DNA of 64,000 bases, from contig PNJQ01000001.1 in assembly GCA_013821985.1 (NCBI GenBank), forward strand, positions 108,195 through 172,194, written 5' to 3'. Below the pieces are notes generated by a model, which saw only the letters and a program-made list of their open reading frames with translations, did not search any database and was not told the origin of the DNA. This document shows, in pieces, positions 55,395-64,000 of this stretch. The position numbers and the translations under genes were made by a program. The DNA is from Opitutus sp. Lineage in GTDB: Bacteria; Verrucomicrobiota; Verrucomicrobiia; Opitutales; Opitutaceae. Position 1 is the first letter of the stretch, and each line of letters starts with the position of its first letter.

Positions 55395-56747
55395 ATGAAT
55401 CTTCGTCCCGCTGTTTCGGTCCTCGTTCTGCTGTTTGGAACCGGTGGCTCAATCGCGTCCCCCGTTTCCGAACTTGCCCTCCCTGAGCGCGCCATCCCGG
55501 CGCTTGATCCGATCCTGAAACGCGCGGCGGAACAATCCCCGCGCATGGTCTCGCGCGCGCTCGATCTCGAAATGGCGGAGAACAATCGGATTCAAGCTCG
55601 CGCCGGGTTGCTTCCGACCGTGAATGCCTCCTACCGGCTTTCCCGGTCGCGCGACGATCGGGCTGATTTGCTCGAACCGACGGATGCGACCAAGACCTAT
55701 TACGACGTATCTGTGACCCAGCCGTTGTTTCATTGGGGCGAGCGGCGCAACAGTGCCCGCATCGGCGAAATTCAACAGCTGATTGCGGAGGGAAATTATC
55801 GCGAGGGCTACCGCCAACTGGTTCAGGAATTGCGCCAGAAATATGTGGCCTTGACGGTCCAAAAGACTCAGCGGGAGCGGGCGCGCGCTTTCCTCGGTCT
55901 GGCGCAACAGCAGCTCGCGCTCGCTGAGGAACGTTTGACGAAGAAAGTGATTTCCGAGGTTGAAATCTATCCCATCCGGTTGAACGCCGAACAGGCCCAA
56001 ATCGGCGTCGAGCGCGCCGAGTATGATTTCGAGAGTGCCAAGCACACCTTTGCCCGCCTCGCCGGAATGAACGCGTTGACCGACGCCCAAATTCCGGACG
56101 CCGTCCCGCCGGTTGCCTACACGCGGGCGCCGGTAAACGCGCTGTTGAGTGCATTCCTGGCTCAAAAAAACATTCCCTCGGTGGAAGCCGCCAATCTGCG
56201 ACACATGCTGGAAATCGAAGCTTTAAATGTGAAAAACCAGCAGACACGCCTGCGGCCGAAGGCCGGAGCGGTATTAGGCCTCAATCAGGACGAGCAAAGC
56301 TATTCGTTAAACACGGCGCAAAAATATCGTGTGACGTCGATGTATGCCGGCGTGCAGATCAATTGGACCATTTTTGACGGGTTTGCCGCTCAAGCCGGCA
56401 CGCGCTCCGCACTCGCGCGCCGGAGACAAATCGAGACCGATTACGCGCAAGTGCTGGATCGTCTTGGCCAGCAGGCCCAATCGTTGGCGAAGCAGATGGA
56501 TTTCGCGGCGCGTGCGATGTCCATCGCAGACCGGGGACTGGCGTCCGGAGAGGGCAATCTTCGCACGAAGCAGGGCGAGTTTCAGCGCGGCAGCGCGTCG
56601 GAGACCGACGTTGCCCAAGCCGGAATCCAGCTGCTCGACGCACGAATTGGCGCCTACGTGGCGCGTCTCGATTATCTTACGAAGGTGGGTGAATTTCTGG
56701 GAACCCTGAATGAGGATCCCGTGGTCGCAGCGCTATCCATCAAGTGA
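55395..56747 (+). CDS. TolC-like outer membrane efflux protein
   Basis: MNLRPAVSVLVLLFGTGGSIA signal peptide; coiled-coil OEP repeats ...DVSVTQPLFHWGERRNSARIGEIQQL...VQINWTIFDGFAAQAG. Confidence 0.9.
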   Translation: MNLRPAVSVLVLLFGTGGSIASPVSELALPERAIPALDPILKRAAEQSPRMVSRALDLEMAENNRIQARAGLLPTVNASYRLSRSRDDRADLLEPTDATKTYYDVSVTQPLFHWGERRNSARIGEIQQLIAEGNYREGYRQLVQELRQKYVALTVQKTQRERARAFLGLAQQQLALAEERLTKKVISEVEIYPIRLNAEQAQIGVERAEYDFESAKHTFARLAGMNALTDAQIPDAVPPVAYTRAPVNALLSAFLAQKNIPSVEAANLRHMLEIEALNVKNQQTRLRPKAGAVLGLNQDEQSYSLNTAQKYRVTSMYAGVQINWTIFDGFAAQAGTRSALARRRQIETDYAQVLDRLGQQAQSLAKQMDFAARAMSIADRGLASGEGNLRTKQGEFQRGSASETDVAQAGIQLLDARIGAYVARLDYLTKVGEFLGTLNEDPVVAALSIK

Positions 56748-57880
56748 AAAATCAATCAGTGACCGTCCGCCCTTGGATTTCCCGTCTGCTGATCGGCGCT
56801 CTCGTTCTGTCCCTCGGCGGATGGTTGATCGCTTATCTGATGAGGCCGCAGGCCTTGGTCGCAACCGCGACGCGAGGGACCGCCGTTCGGAGCGTGCCAG
56901 GCACCGTGGAGGTGAAGGCCGAGTTCGCCAACGAGCTGAAAAGTGAGGTCGCCGGGCGCGTTGCCGACACCACCCTCGATGTCGGCAAGCGCGTTTATCT
57001 CGGCGATGTTCTTGTCCAACTCGATACTGGCGATGTGGACATCGAGATTGAGCGCATTCGCAATGAACTGGTCGCCGCGCGTCGCAGATTCGAACTCGGC
57101 TCCACGATGCGCGCTGACGTGTTGAATACTCGCGACACGGTGGCTAACCTCGAGCGGCAGGCAGCGGCAGGTGCCTATCCCCAAGCGGAACTCGAGAAAC
57201 AGCGCCGTTCGCTCCAGCAGCTTGAGCAAAGGATGGAACTCGATGAGGTGAACCTAAAGCTCGCACTAGAGAATCTCGAGAATCAGCTCCGCTCCAAGGA
57301 GCGTGAGAAGCAAAAAATGACCATCACTGCGCCATCCGACGGCGTGGTAACAGCAGTCTTCGCCCGGGTGGGCGATTTGATCGGCAGCAACTCGCCGATC
57401 GCCATGATCATCGCGACCACACGCACTGTCGAAGCGAAGCTGAGCGAGGAGAACTTCGCTGCCGTCAAACTCGGCCAGAAGGCTTCCGTGCGCTTCCTGA
57501 CCTACGGCGCAGACCAATATAACGCCACCGTCACGAAGATTCTGCCGTCGGCGGACTCGGCCACTCAACGCTACACCGTGTTTCTCGATGTTGTATTGCC
57601 GGAGGGCCGGACCCTGGTGCCCGGTCTGACGGGCGAGGTCAGCATCGTCATTTCCGAACGTGCCAATGCGGTCATCATCCCTCGTCGCGCGTTGATCGGC
57701 GACTACGTCTATGTTCTGGAGGGCAGCAGCCTTGCGCGCCGCCGGGTCGAAAAAGGCTACGAAAGCCTCAACCAAGTCGAGATCGTGAAGGGCCTTGCCG
57801 TCGATGAGCAGGTCGTGGTGGAGCAACACGATCGCTTCCGTGACGGCGATCGCGTCCGCACGCAAAGCGCGCAGAACTGA
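56744..57880 (+). CDS. Membrane fusion (HlyD/MacA-like) periplasmic adaptor
   Basis: N-terminal TM; GRVADTTLDVGKRVYLGDVLVQLDTGDVDIEIERI; ITAPSDGVVTAVFARVGDLIGSNSPIAMI; VIIPRRALIGDYVYVL. Confidence 0.9.
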   Translation: MKNQSVTVRPWISRLLIGALVLSLGGWLIAYLMRPQALVATATRGTAVRSVPGTVEVKAEFANELKSEVAGRVADTTLDVGKRVYLGDVLVQLDTGDVDIEIERIRNELVAARRRFELGSTMRADVLNTRDTVANLERQAAAGAYPQAELEKQRRSLQQLEQRMELDEVNLKLALENLENQLRSKEREKQKMTITAPSDGVVTAVFARVGDLIGSNSPIAMIIATTRTVEAKLSEENFAAVKLGQKASVRFLTYGADQYNATVTKILPSADSATQRYTVFLDVVLPEGRTLVPGLTGEVSIVISERANAVIIPRRALIGDYVYVLEGSSLARRRVEKGYESLNQVEIVKGLAVDEQVVVEQHDRFRDGDRVRTQSAQN

Positions 57881-57903
57881 GCGCCGCCCGGTTTCCGCCC
57901 GCC

Positions 57904-59157
57904 GTGCCGACTAATCTTCGCATCGCCATCCGTTTTCTCACCGCGAGGAAACGTTCCATGTTGATGAGCCTTGCCGGCATCGTTTTCGGCATCGGCTTTT
58001 TCATTGTGACGCAGGCCCAAACGAGCGGTTTCGAGGACTTCTTTATCAAGACGATTCTTGGCACCAACGGCGCGATCCGTATCGAGGATAAATTTCAAGA
58101 CACGATTTTTGCCATGGCTGCGGCGGGCCACGACCAGAACGCCAGTGGTTTCCAGGTCTCCGCTCGAGACGGCCGAAAATACATCGAAGGCGTGGAGGAC
58201 CCTGAATTGCTGATGGAGGCTCTGAAACAATTCCGCAATGTCTCCGGCGCGTCGATGGTGGTGCGTGGTTCAATCGTTGCGGACAGCTCATTTAAGAACG
58301 ACACGGCCCAGGCTTTCGGTATTCGGCTCGAACACCACCTTGGTGTCTCGGACCTGACGCGGCAGATTATCCGCGGCAGCCTCGAGGATTTTCGCGGCAG
58401 CCCGTCCGGGATCATCGTGGGCAGCGTTCTCGCCCAACGCCTGCAGGTCTCGGTCGGTGACACGCTCATCCTTCGCGCTGGCGACCAGCAGCGGCGTTAC
58501 CGTGTCTCGGCCGTTTACGAAACGGGCGTGAGCGACATCGACAAGACCCGCATCTATCTGCACCTCGGCGAAGCGCGCTCGCTCCTCAAACGTCCGACTG
58601 GCGCCACGTTCATCCAAGTGGCGCTTTTCGACAAGGACCGCGCCGCCGAGGACGCCGCCCAGATGGAGGAAGTTTTTCGCCACGGCGCGCAGGGCTGGCA
58701 GGAACGCGAGAAGACCTGGCTCGAGGTGTTTCGCGCACTGCGCGTCTCCTCGGCGCTGACGGTTTCCACCATCATCCTCATTTCCGGACTCGGCATGTTC
58801 AACACCCTCGCGATGATCGTCATGGAGAAGACCAAGGAGATCGCGATCCTCCGCTCAATGGGATACACGCGGGAGGACATTTCTCACATCTTTATTCTGC
58901 AAGGCACGATCGTCCTCGTGATCGGCACCGTGCTCGGTTGGGCCTTCGGCGCCGCCGTGACGTATGGCGTGTCGCAATTGCCGATTCGCATCCGCGGTAT
59001 TTTCACGACCGATAGTTTTGTGGTCGCGTGGTCGATCTGGCATTACGTCGCCGCCACGGTGACCGCGACCGTCGTCGTGTTTACCGCCTCACTCATCCCC
59101 GCGCGCCGGGCGGCGCGACTCGAGCCGGGAGATATCATTCGCGGCACTTCGCAGTAA
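57904..59157 (+). CDS. FtsX/MacB/LolE-like ABC transporter permease
   Basis: (GTG) IRFLTARKRSMLMSLAGIVFGIGFFIVTQAQTSG; C-terminal GLGMFNTLAMIVMEKTKEIAILRSMGYTREDISHIFILQG. Confidence 0.92.
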   Translation: MPTNLRIAIRFLTARKRSMLMSLAGIVFGIGFFIVTQAQTSGFEDFFIKTILGTNGAIRIEDKFQDTIFAMAAAGHDQNASGFQVSARDGRKYIEGVEDPELLMEALKQFRNVSGASMVVRGSIVADSSFKNDTAQAFGIRLEHHLGVSDLTRQIIRGSLEDFRGSPSGIIVGSVLAQRLQVSVGDTLILRAGDQQRRYRVSAVYETGVSDIDKTRIYLHLGEARSLLKRPTGATFIQVALFDKDRAAEDAAQMEEVFRHGAQGWQEREKTWLEVFRALRVSSALTVSTIILISGLGMFNTLAMIVMEKTKEIAILRSMGYTREDISHIFILQGTIVLVIGTVLGWAFGAAVTYGVSQLPIRIRGIFTTDSFVVAWSIWHYVAATVTATVVVFTASLIPARRAARLEPGDIIRGTSQ

Positions 59158-59162
59158 GGCTC

Positions 59163-59852
59163 ATGACCCACGGCAATCCCATCGCTCTGCGCTGCGAAAA
59201 TCTCCACCGTTACCTCGGGCACGGGGAGGGCAGGGTGCACGTGCTCCGCGGCGTGAGCTTCGAGGCGCATCCCGGGCGCGTGACCGCGATCGTCGGTCCG
59301 TCGGGTTGCGGCAAATCCACGTTGCTTTACCTGCTCGGCCTGCTCGACAAACCCGACGATGGCGCAATCTGGATCCGCGAAAAATTGATGTCGAATAGCG
59401 GTGACCTCGAGCGCACCGCGGCGCGAGGTGAACACATTGGCTTCGTTTTTCAATTTCACTTCTTGATGCAGGAATTTTCCGCGCTGGAAAACGTCACAAT
59501 GCCGATGCGCAAGCTCGGCCGGCTTTCCGAAGACGCGATGACTGCCCGCGCCAAGGAACTGCTCGGCCACGTCGGACTCGGTGACAAGACCCACCGCCTC
59601 GCCACGCAGCTTTCCGGCGGCGAGCAGCAGCGCGTCGCCATCGCGCGCGCGCTGGCGAATCAGCCCGCGATCATCCTCGCCGACGAGCCAACGGGTAACC
59701 TCGACCAGAAGAATTCCGCGATCGTCTTCGACCTGCTCACGCGCTTGGCCAAGGAAAATGGCCAGGCCGTCGTGCTCGTGACGCACAATCCCGACATCGC
59801 CAACCGCTGCGACGAGATCCGTCCGATGCGCGACGGCGAGTTCGTGAAATAA
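59163..59852 (+). CDS. LolD/MacB-like ABC transporter ATPase
   Basis: VLRGVSFEAHPGRVTAIVGPSGCGKSTLLYLLGLLDKPDDG...QLSGGEQQRVAIARALANQPAIILADEPTGNLD; start ATG 59163. Confidence 0.95.
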   Translation: MTHGNPIALRCENLHRYLGHGEGRVHVLRGVSFEAHPGRVTAIVGPSGCGKSTLLYLLGLLDKPDDGAIWIREKLMSNSGDLERTAARGEHIGFVFQFHFLMQEFSALENVTMPMRKLGRLSEDAMTARAKELLGHVGLGDKTHRLATQLSGGEQQRVAIARALANQPAIILADEPTGNLDQKNSAIVFDLLTRLAKENGQAVVLVTHNPDIANRCDEIRPMRDGEFVK

Positions 59853-60156
59853 CCGGAACCGGGCCGTCCGGCTGGCTCGTGGCGGGGAACGTGTCCACGC
59901 GTTTCTTGCAAATCTCCGCAAGATCCGCGCAGCGCGCTGCGCATCGGTTGCGGAGGAGCTCCCGGTGCAGGGCACGAGGAAATCGGACGATTCTCCTCTG
60001 AAAATGCAGCCGCCAACGGGCTTTTCGCGGATAAGTCGGAATGTTCGCCTCCCCCGACGGCGTTAATAGTCGCAGGGCTCCAAACCCTTCTGGAATTTTT
60101 GTTTTACATCGTAAGTCCCGCGACCTTTTCTGGCCGCTCCCCGAACCACACCCACC

Positions 60157-60336
60157 GTGAGCCAACACTGTTCGCGTAAGTCATTTTTTGCCAAATTGGG
60201 CGGCCTGATCGCCGCGGCGGGGCTATTGCCCAAGGCGCTTGCGAGTGCCGCACCGAAGGCCGCCGCACCGGCGACGCCGAAGTTCGCCGTTCGCCCCGAG
60301 CAACGCGCGGTCGCCCGCCAAGAGGAGTCTCTCTAA
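60157..60336 (+). CDS. Putative 59-aa Tat-signal-like mini-protein upstream of actA
   Basis: GTG start: MSQHCSRKSFFAKLGGLIAAAGLLPKALASAAPKAAAPATPKFAVRPEQRAVARQEESL*; RK-variant Tat-like motif; not in the ORF track (<60 aa). Confidence 0.55.
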   Translation: MSQHCSRKSFFAKLGGLIAAAGLLPKALASAAPKAAAPATPKFAVRPEQRAVARQEESL

Positions 60337-60367
60337 CACGCGTCCCCGCGCGTCGTCCCGACAACCT

Positions 60368-61021
60368 ATGTCGAAGATCTTCCCGAAATCCGCGAACGCT
60401 CTGCCGCTGCAGATCGTGATCTTTTTGTTTGTCCTCGGCAGCGTCGCGACCGCGGCGGTGACCTACTACTCGACGCCGAAGTATCTGCGCGTCGGTTACC
60501 AGCCGGTGCAACCGGTGCCGTTCGACCACTCGCTCCACGCGGGCAACCTCGGGCTCGATTGCCGCTATTGCCACACGTCGGTGGAAAAATCCGGCACGTC
60601 GTCGGTTCCGCCCGCGCAGACGTGCATGAACTGTCACTCGATCATCAAGCCGACGAGCCCGCTGCTCGAGCCGGTGCGCAAGAGCTTCGAGACCGGTGAA
60701 CCCATTCCCTGGGTGAAAATCCACCAGACCCCCGACTACGTGTTCTTCAACCACTCCGTCCACGTGAACCGCGGCGTCAGCTGCGTCGAGTGCCACGGCA
60801 AGGTGAACGAGATGCAGGTCGTCTGGCACGACAAGTCGCACTCGATGGGCTTCTGCCTCGATTGCCACCGTCAACCCGAGAAATTTATCCGCCGTCCGGA
60901 AAACGTCTTCGACCTCAACTCGAAGACTGTCGCCGACGCGGAAGGCCTCGAGAAGGCCCACGCCTTGATTACCGACTGGAAGGTTAAGCCCCCGCAAAGC
61001 TGCTCTGGCTGCCACCGCTGA
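60368..61021 (+). CDS. actA: Alternative complex III subunit A, pentaheme cytochrome c-like
   Basis: Five CxxCH motifs: CRYCH, CMNCH, CVECH, CLDCH, CSGCH; N-terminal TM; followed directly by actB. Confidence 0.9.
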   Translation: MSKIFPKSANALPLQIVIFLFVLGSVATAAVTYYSTPKYLRVGYQPVQPVPFDHSLHAGNLGLDCRYCHTSVEKSGTSSVPPAQTCMNCHSIIKPTSPLLEPVRKSFETGEPIPWVKIHQTPDYVFFNHSVHVNRGVSCVECHGKVNEMQVVWHDKSHSMGFCLDCHRQPEKFIRRPENVFDLNSKTVADAEGLEKAHALITDWKVKPPQSCSGCHR

Positions 61022-64000
61022 TGAAACGCAAATTTGACCATCCCGCCGCTCCCGCGAACGGCCCCCGCTACTGGCGCAGCCTCGACGAGCTGGCCGACAC
61101 GCCCGGCTTCCGCGCGCAAATGGCCCGCGAATTCCCCGAAGGCGCCTCGTCCATCGAAGGCGTCGATCGTCGCCAGTTCGTCAAGATCATGGCCGCGTCG
61201 TTCGCGCTCGGGGGTGTCGGCCTCGCGGGTTGCCGCCGTCCGGAGTCGAACATTTTGCCCTACGGCAAGGCAGTCGAATACACGATTCCCGGTCTGCCGC
61301 TCTACTACGCGACCGCGATGCCGCTGCGCAAACACGCCGAGCCGCTCCTCGCCGAGACGCACCAGGGCCGCCCGACCAAGCTCGAGGGCAACCCGAGCTA
61401 CAAGCCGCACGGCGGCGGCACCTCGTTGCTCGCGCAAGCAGCCGTTCTCGACCTCTACGACGTCGATCGCCTGACGGAACACCGCAAGGGCGGCAACGTC
61501 CTCAGCGCCGCACAGGTCAACGATCTCCTCGCCAACATTTCGAAAACCTACGCCGGCTCCGGCGAAGGTCTCGCGTTCCTCGCCGACGAGTCCGCTTCGC
61601 CGACTCGCGGGCGCCTCGTCGCCGCGCTGCGCACGAAATTCCCGCGCGCCATCTGGGCGGAATACGAGCCGGTGCAGGACGAGCCGTCGATCGCCGCCGC
61701 GCAAGCTGCGTTCGGCGCGAACGTGAAGCCGCTCTACCGCTTCGGAAAAGCGAAGCGCATCCTCACGCTCGACGCGGACATTTTCCACGCCGAGGCCGGT
61801 TGCCAGTTCCACGGTCGCGAATTTGCCAGCGGCCGCCGTGTGAAGAAGCCGACGGATCCGATGAACCGCCTCTACGCGGTCGAGAGCGCGTTCACGCTCA
61901 CGGGCAGTATGGCGGATCACCGCCTGCGTCTCGGTTCGAGCCACATTCTCGCGTTCGCCGCCGCGCTCGGGCACAAGCTCACCGGATTCGACCGTTTGGC
62001 CCCGCTCGCGCAAGGCGCCGAGCTCGAGACGCACGCGAAGTGGATCGAAGAATGCGCCAAGGACCTCGCCGCCCACCGCGGTGAGTCGCTCATCGTCGCT
62101 GGCGCGCACCAGCCCGCCGCGGTCCACGCGATCGTTTACGGCCTGAACGAATTTCTCGGCAACACCGGCCGCACGATCGAGTTTGTCACCATCGAAGCGC
62201 CGACCGCCTCGACGATTCAGGCGCTCGCCACCGCAATCAAAGGCGGCTCGGTCAAGACGCTCGTCATCCTGAACGGCAACCCGGCCTACAACGCGCCCGC
62301 CGATCTCGATTTCGGCGCGCTGCTGAAATCGGTGCCGGACGTCATCCGTTACGGTTACCACGCCGACGAGACCGCCGCGCTTTCCGGCACGGTGCTCGCG
62401 GGCACGCACTTTCTCGAATCATGGGGCGATGCCCGCACGGTCGATGGCACGATCGTGCCGATCCAGCCGATGATCCTTCCGCTCTTCAATGGGCTGATGG
62501 AAGTCGAACTGCTCGCCCGCCTCGCCGGTGAGGAAACGCCGGACGCCTACGCGCAGGTCTTCACGACCATCGCGAGCCTCGTCGGCGGCGAAAAGAAGGC
62601 GTTCGAGAAATTCCTGCACGACGGCGTGCTCGAAAATTCTGCCTACAAGACCGCCAAGGTTTCGTTCAGCGCCAACCGCGCCGCCGAGCTGCTGCGCAAC
62701 GTCGCGGCGCCGGTCAAGTTGTCCGCAGAGAATCTCGAAGTGCTCTTCGCCACCGACCACAAGGTCGATGATGGCCGCTTCGCCAACAACGGCTGGCTGC
62801 AGGAGTGCCCGGACCCGATCACCAAAATTTCCTGGGACAACGCCATTCTCATCTCGCCGCGTTTGGCGAAGGAGATCGGCGTTTATCCGCAGGGTTCGAA
62901 ACTGCAGGTTGCGCGCGTCGAAAATGCCGCGTTCGAGCAGGGCAAGGAACTTGCGCCGATCGCGGAGATCACGCTCAACGGCCGCACGGTTCGCGGCCCG
63001 CTGCACATCCAGCCGGGTCTCGCGAATTACACGATCGTCCTCCCGCTTGGCTACGGTCGCACCGCGGTCGGCCGGGTGGGCGAGGGCACGGGTTTCAACG
63101 CTTATGGCGTGCGCACGTCCGAGACGATGGGTTTCGCCACCGGTGCGAAGCTGACAAAGACCGGCGCGACGATGAAGCTCGCAAACACCCAGGAGCACTG
63201 GTCGATGGAAGGTCGCGACATCGTGCGCGAGGCCAACTACGACGAGTTCTCCAAGAACCCGGCTTATGTCGATGGCATCGGCATGGAATCCCACACGCCC
63301 GCGGTCTATGGCCCGGCCAAAGGTGAGCCGGCGCCGTTCCTCGCGACCGCGACACCGCGCGGCAATTCGCTTTACGAACATCCGAATTTCGACGGCACGC
63401 ACCAGTGGGGCATGTCGATCGACCTGAACACCTGCCTCGGCTGCAATGCGTGCGTCGTCGCGTGTCAGGCCGAGAACAACATCCCGATCGTCGGCAAGGA
63501 CCAGGTCATGCGGGGCCGCGAAATGCACTGGATCCGCCTCGACCGTTACTACTCGGACGGCAAGGCCGACGCCGGCGCGTTCGGCGGCGAGGGCAACAAA
63601 GAGATTCCGGAAGATCCACAGGCGGTCGTCCAGCCGATGACCTGCCAGCACTGCGAAACCGCGCCGTGCGAAACCGTGTGCCCGGTCAACGCCACCGTGC
63701 ATGACGACGAAGGCCTCAACGTCATGGCCTACAACCGTTGCATCGGCACGCGTTACTGCGCCAACAATTGTCCCTACAAGGTCCGCCGGTTTAATTATTT
63801 CGATTACAACAAGCGCGCGACCGACGCCCTCTACATGGGCCCGCTCGGCCACCAGAAGGAAATGCCGGAGCTGGTGAAGATGGTGAAGAACCCCGACGTC
63901 TCCGTGCGCATGCGCGGCGTGATGGAGAAGTGCACCTACTGCGTGCAACGCATCCAGCAGGCCAAGATCGCGCAGAAGCGGAAGGCCGCCGCCTCCGGCG
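61021..64000 (+). CDS. actB: Alternative complex III subunit B (molybdopterin-oxidoreductase-like/Fe-S protein), truncated at window end
   Basis: MKRKFDHPAAPANGPRYWRSLDELADTPGFRAQMAREFPEGAS..VDRRQFVKIMAASFALGGVGLAGCRRPE...; ferredoxin-type CLGCNACVVACQ, CQHCETAPCETVCPV, CIGTRYCANNCPY, CTYCVQRI; TGATG overlap with actA. Confidence 0.93.
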   Translation, partial: MKRKFDHPAAPANGPRYWRSLDELADTPGFRAQMAREFPEGASSIEGVDRRQFVKIMAASFALGGVGLAGCRRPESNILPYGKAVEYTIPGLPLYYATAMPLRKHAEPLLAETHQGRPTKLEGNPSYKPHGGGTSLLAQAAVLDLYDVDRLTEHRKGGNVLSAAQVNDLLANISKTYAGSGEGLAFLADESASPTRGRLVAALRTKFPRAIWAEYEPVQDEPSIAAAQAAFGANVKPLYRFGKAKRILTLDADIFHAEAGCQFHGREFASGRRVKKPTDPMNRLYAVESAFTLTGSMADHRLRLGSSHILAFAAALGHKLTGFDRLAPLAQGAELETHAKWIEECAKDLAAHRGESLIVAGAHQPAAVHAIVYGLNEFLGNTGRTIEFVTIEAPTASTIQALATAIKGGSVKTLVILNGNPAYNAPADLDFGALLKSVPDVIRYGYHADETAALSGTVLAGTHFLESWGDARTVDGTIVPIQPMILPLFNGLMEVELLARLAGEETPDAYAQVFTTIASLVGGEKKAFEKFLHDGVLENSAYKTAKVSFSANRAAELLRNVAAPVKLSAENLEVLFATDHKVDDGRFANNGWLQECPDPITKISWDNAILISPRLAKEIGVYPQGSKLQVARVENAAFEQGKELAPIAEITLNGRTVRGPLHIQPGLANYTIVLPLGYGRTAVGRVGEGTGFNAYGVRTSETMGFATGAKLTKTGATMKLANTQEHWSMEGRDIVREANYDEFSKNPAYVDGIGMESHTPAVYGPAKGEPAPFLATATPRGNSLYEHPNFDGTHQWGMSIDLNTCLGCNACVVACQAENNIPIVGKDQVMRGREMHWIRLDRYYSDGKADAGAFGGEGNKEIPEDPQAVVQPMTCQHCETAPCETVCPVNATVHDDEGLNVMAYNRCIGTRYCANNCPYKVRRFNYFDYNKRATDALYMGPLGHQKEMPELVKMVKNPDVSVRMRGVMEKCTYCVQRIQQAKIAQKRKAAASG

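Noticed and set aside
56744-59852. Calling the operon MacAB-TolC macrolide efflux
   Set aside because: Permease and ATPase are separate proteins and substrate cannot be inferred; left as a generic tripartite ABC exporter.
59927-59942. Perfect 16-bp palindrome gcgcagcgcgctgcgc
   Set aside because: Present in the intergenic region before the ACIII genes but made of simple GC dinucleotides; no second copy noted, so not claimed as a regulatory site.
60871-63948. Two long minus-strand ORFs (60871-62409 and 62419-63948) nearly end-to-end
   Set aside because: Lie antisense to actB, which has unambiguous Fe-S motifs; codon-bias artefacts rather than a hidden gene pair.
1-64000. CRISPR arrays, tRNA/rRNA genes, IS elements
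   Set aside because: No direct-repeat/spacer pattern, tRNA/rRNA signature or transposase motif recognised by eye; not claimed.

Overview
GC-rich bacterial window, probably Verrucomicrobiota/Opitutaceae-like judging by its protein families (inference only). About 55 kb (roughly 1-55.3 kb) is a giant surface-glycan biosynthesis locus, transcribed almost entirely on the minus strand. At its promoter-proximal (right) end is a Wzm/Wzt-type ABC exporter whose Wzt has a long C-terminal extension. Behind it lie about 10 class-I/FkbM methyltransferase domains, 7 multi-TM GT-C-like glycosyltransferases, many GT2/GT4 enzymes, an OafA-like acyltransferase, NadE, a secreted transglutaminase-like protein, a GDP-mannose-3,5-epimerase-like protein, two nucleotide-sugar dehydrogenase-family proteins and other epimerases. 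It also holds a complete-looking GDP-D-glycero-alpha-D-manno-heptose block (GmhA-, HddA-, GmhB- and HddC-like) next to a transaldolase. Divergently transcribed from the exporter is a TolC / membrane-fusion / FtsX-like permease / ATPase operon (55.4-59.9 kb). The right end holds the start of an alternative complex III operon (ActA pentaheme, ActB), preceded by an unlisted 59-aa Tat-like mini-ORF. Most notable: (i) a nucleotide-sugar dehydrogenase homologue in which the catalytic Cys is replaced by Thr, beside the heptose genes; (ii) a recurrent GW...RPDV...GF beta-sandwich-like module present five times in three unrelated glycosyltransferases; (iii) a YL..(Y/N)PDV module and long beta-rich tails on GT-C enzymes; (iv) conserved coiled-coil segments shared by neighbouring glycosyltransferases; (v) MTase-GT fusions; (vi) extensive 4-nt stop/start overlaps. 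Many long plus-strand ORFs in the supplied track are antisense shadows of real minus-strand genes. No tRNA, rRNA, CRISPR or transposase was recognised. All family calls come from reading motifs; no database search was run.
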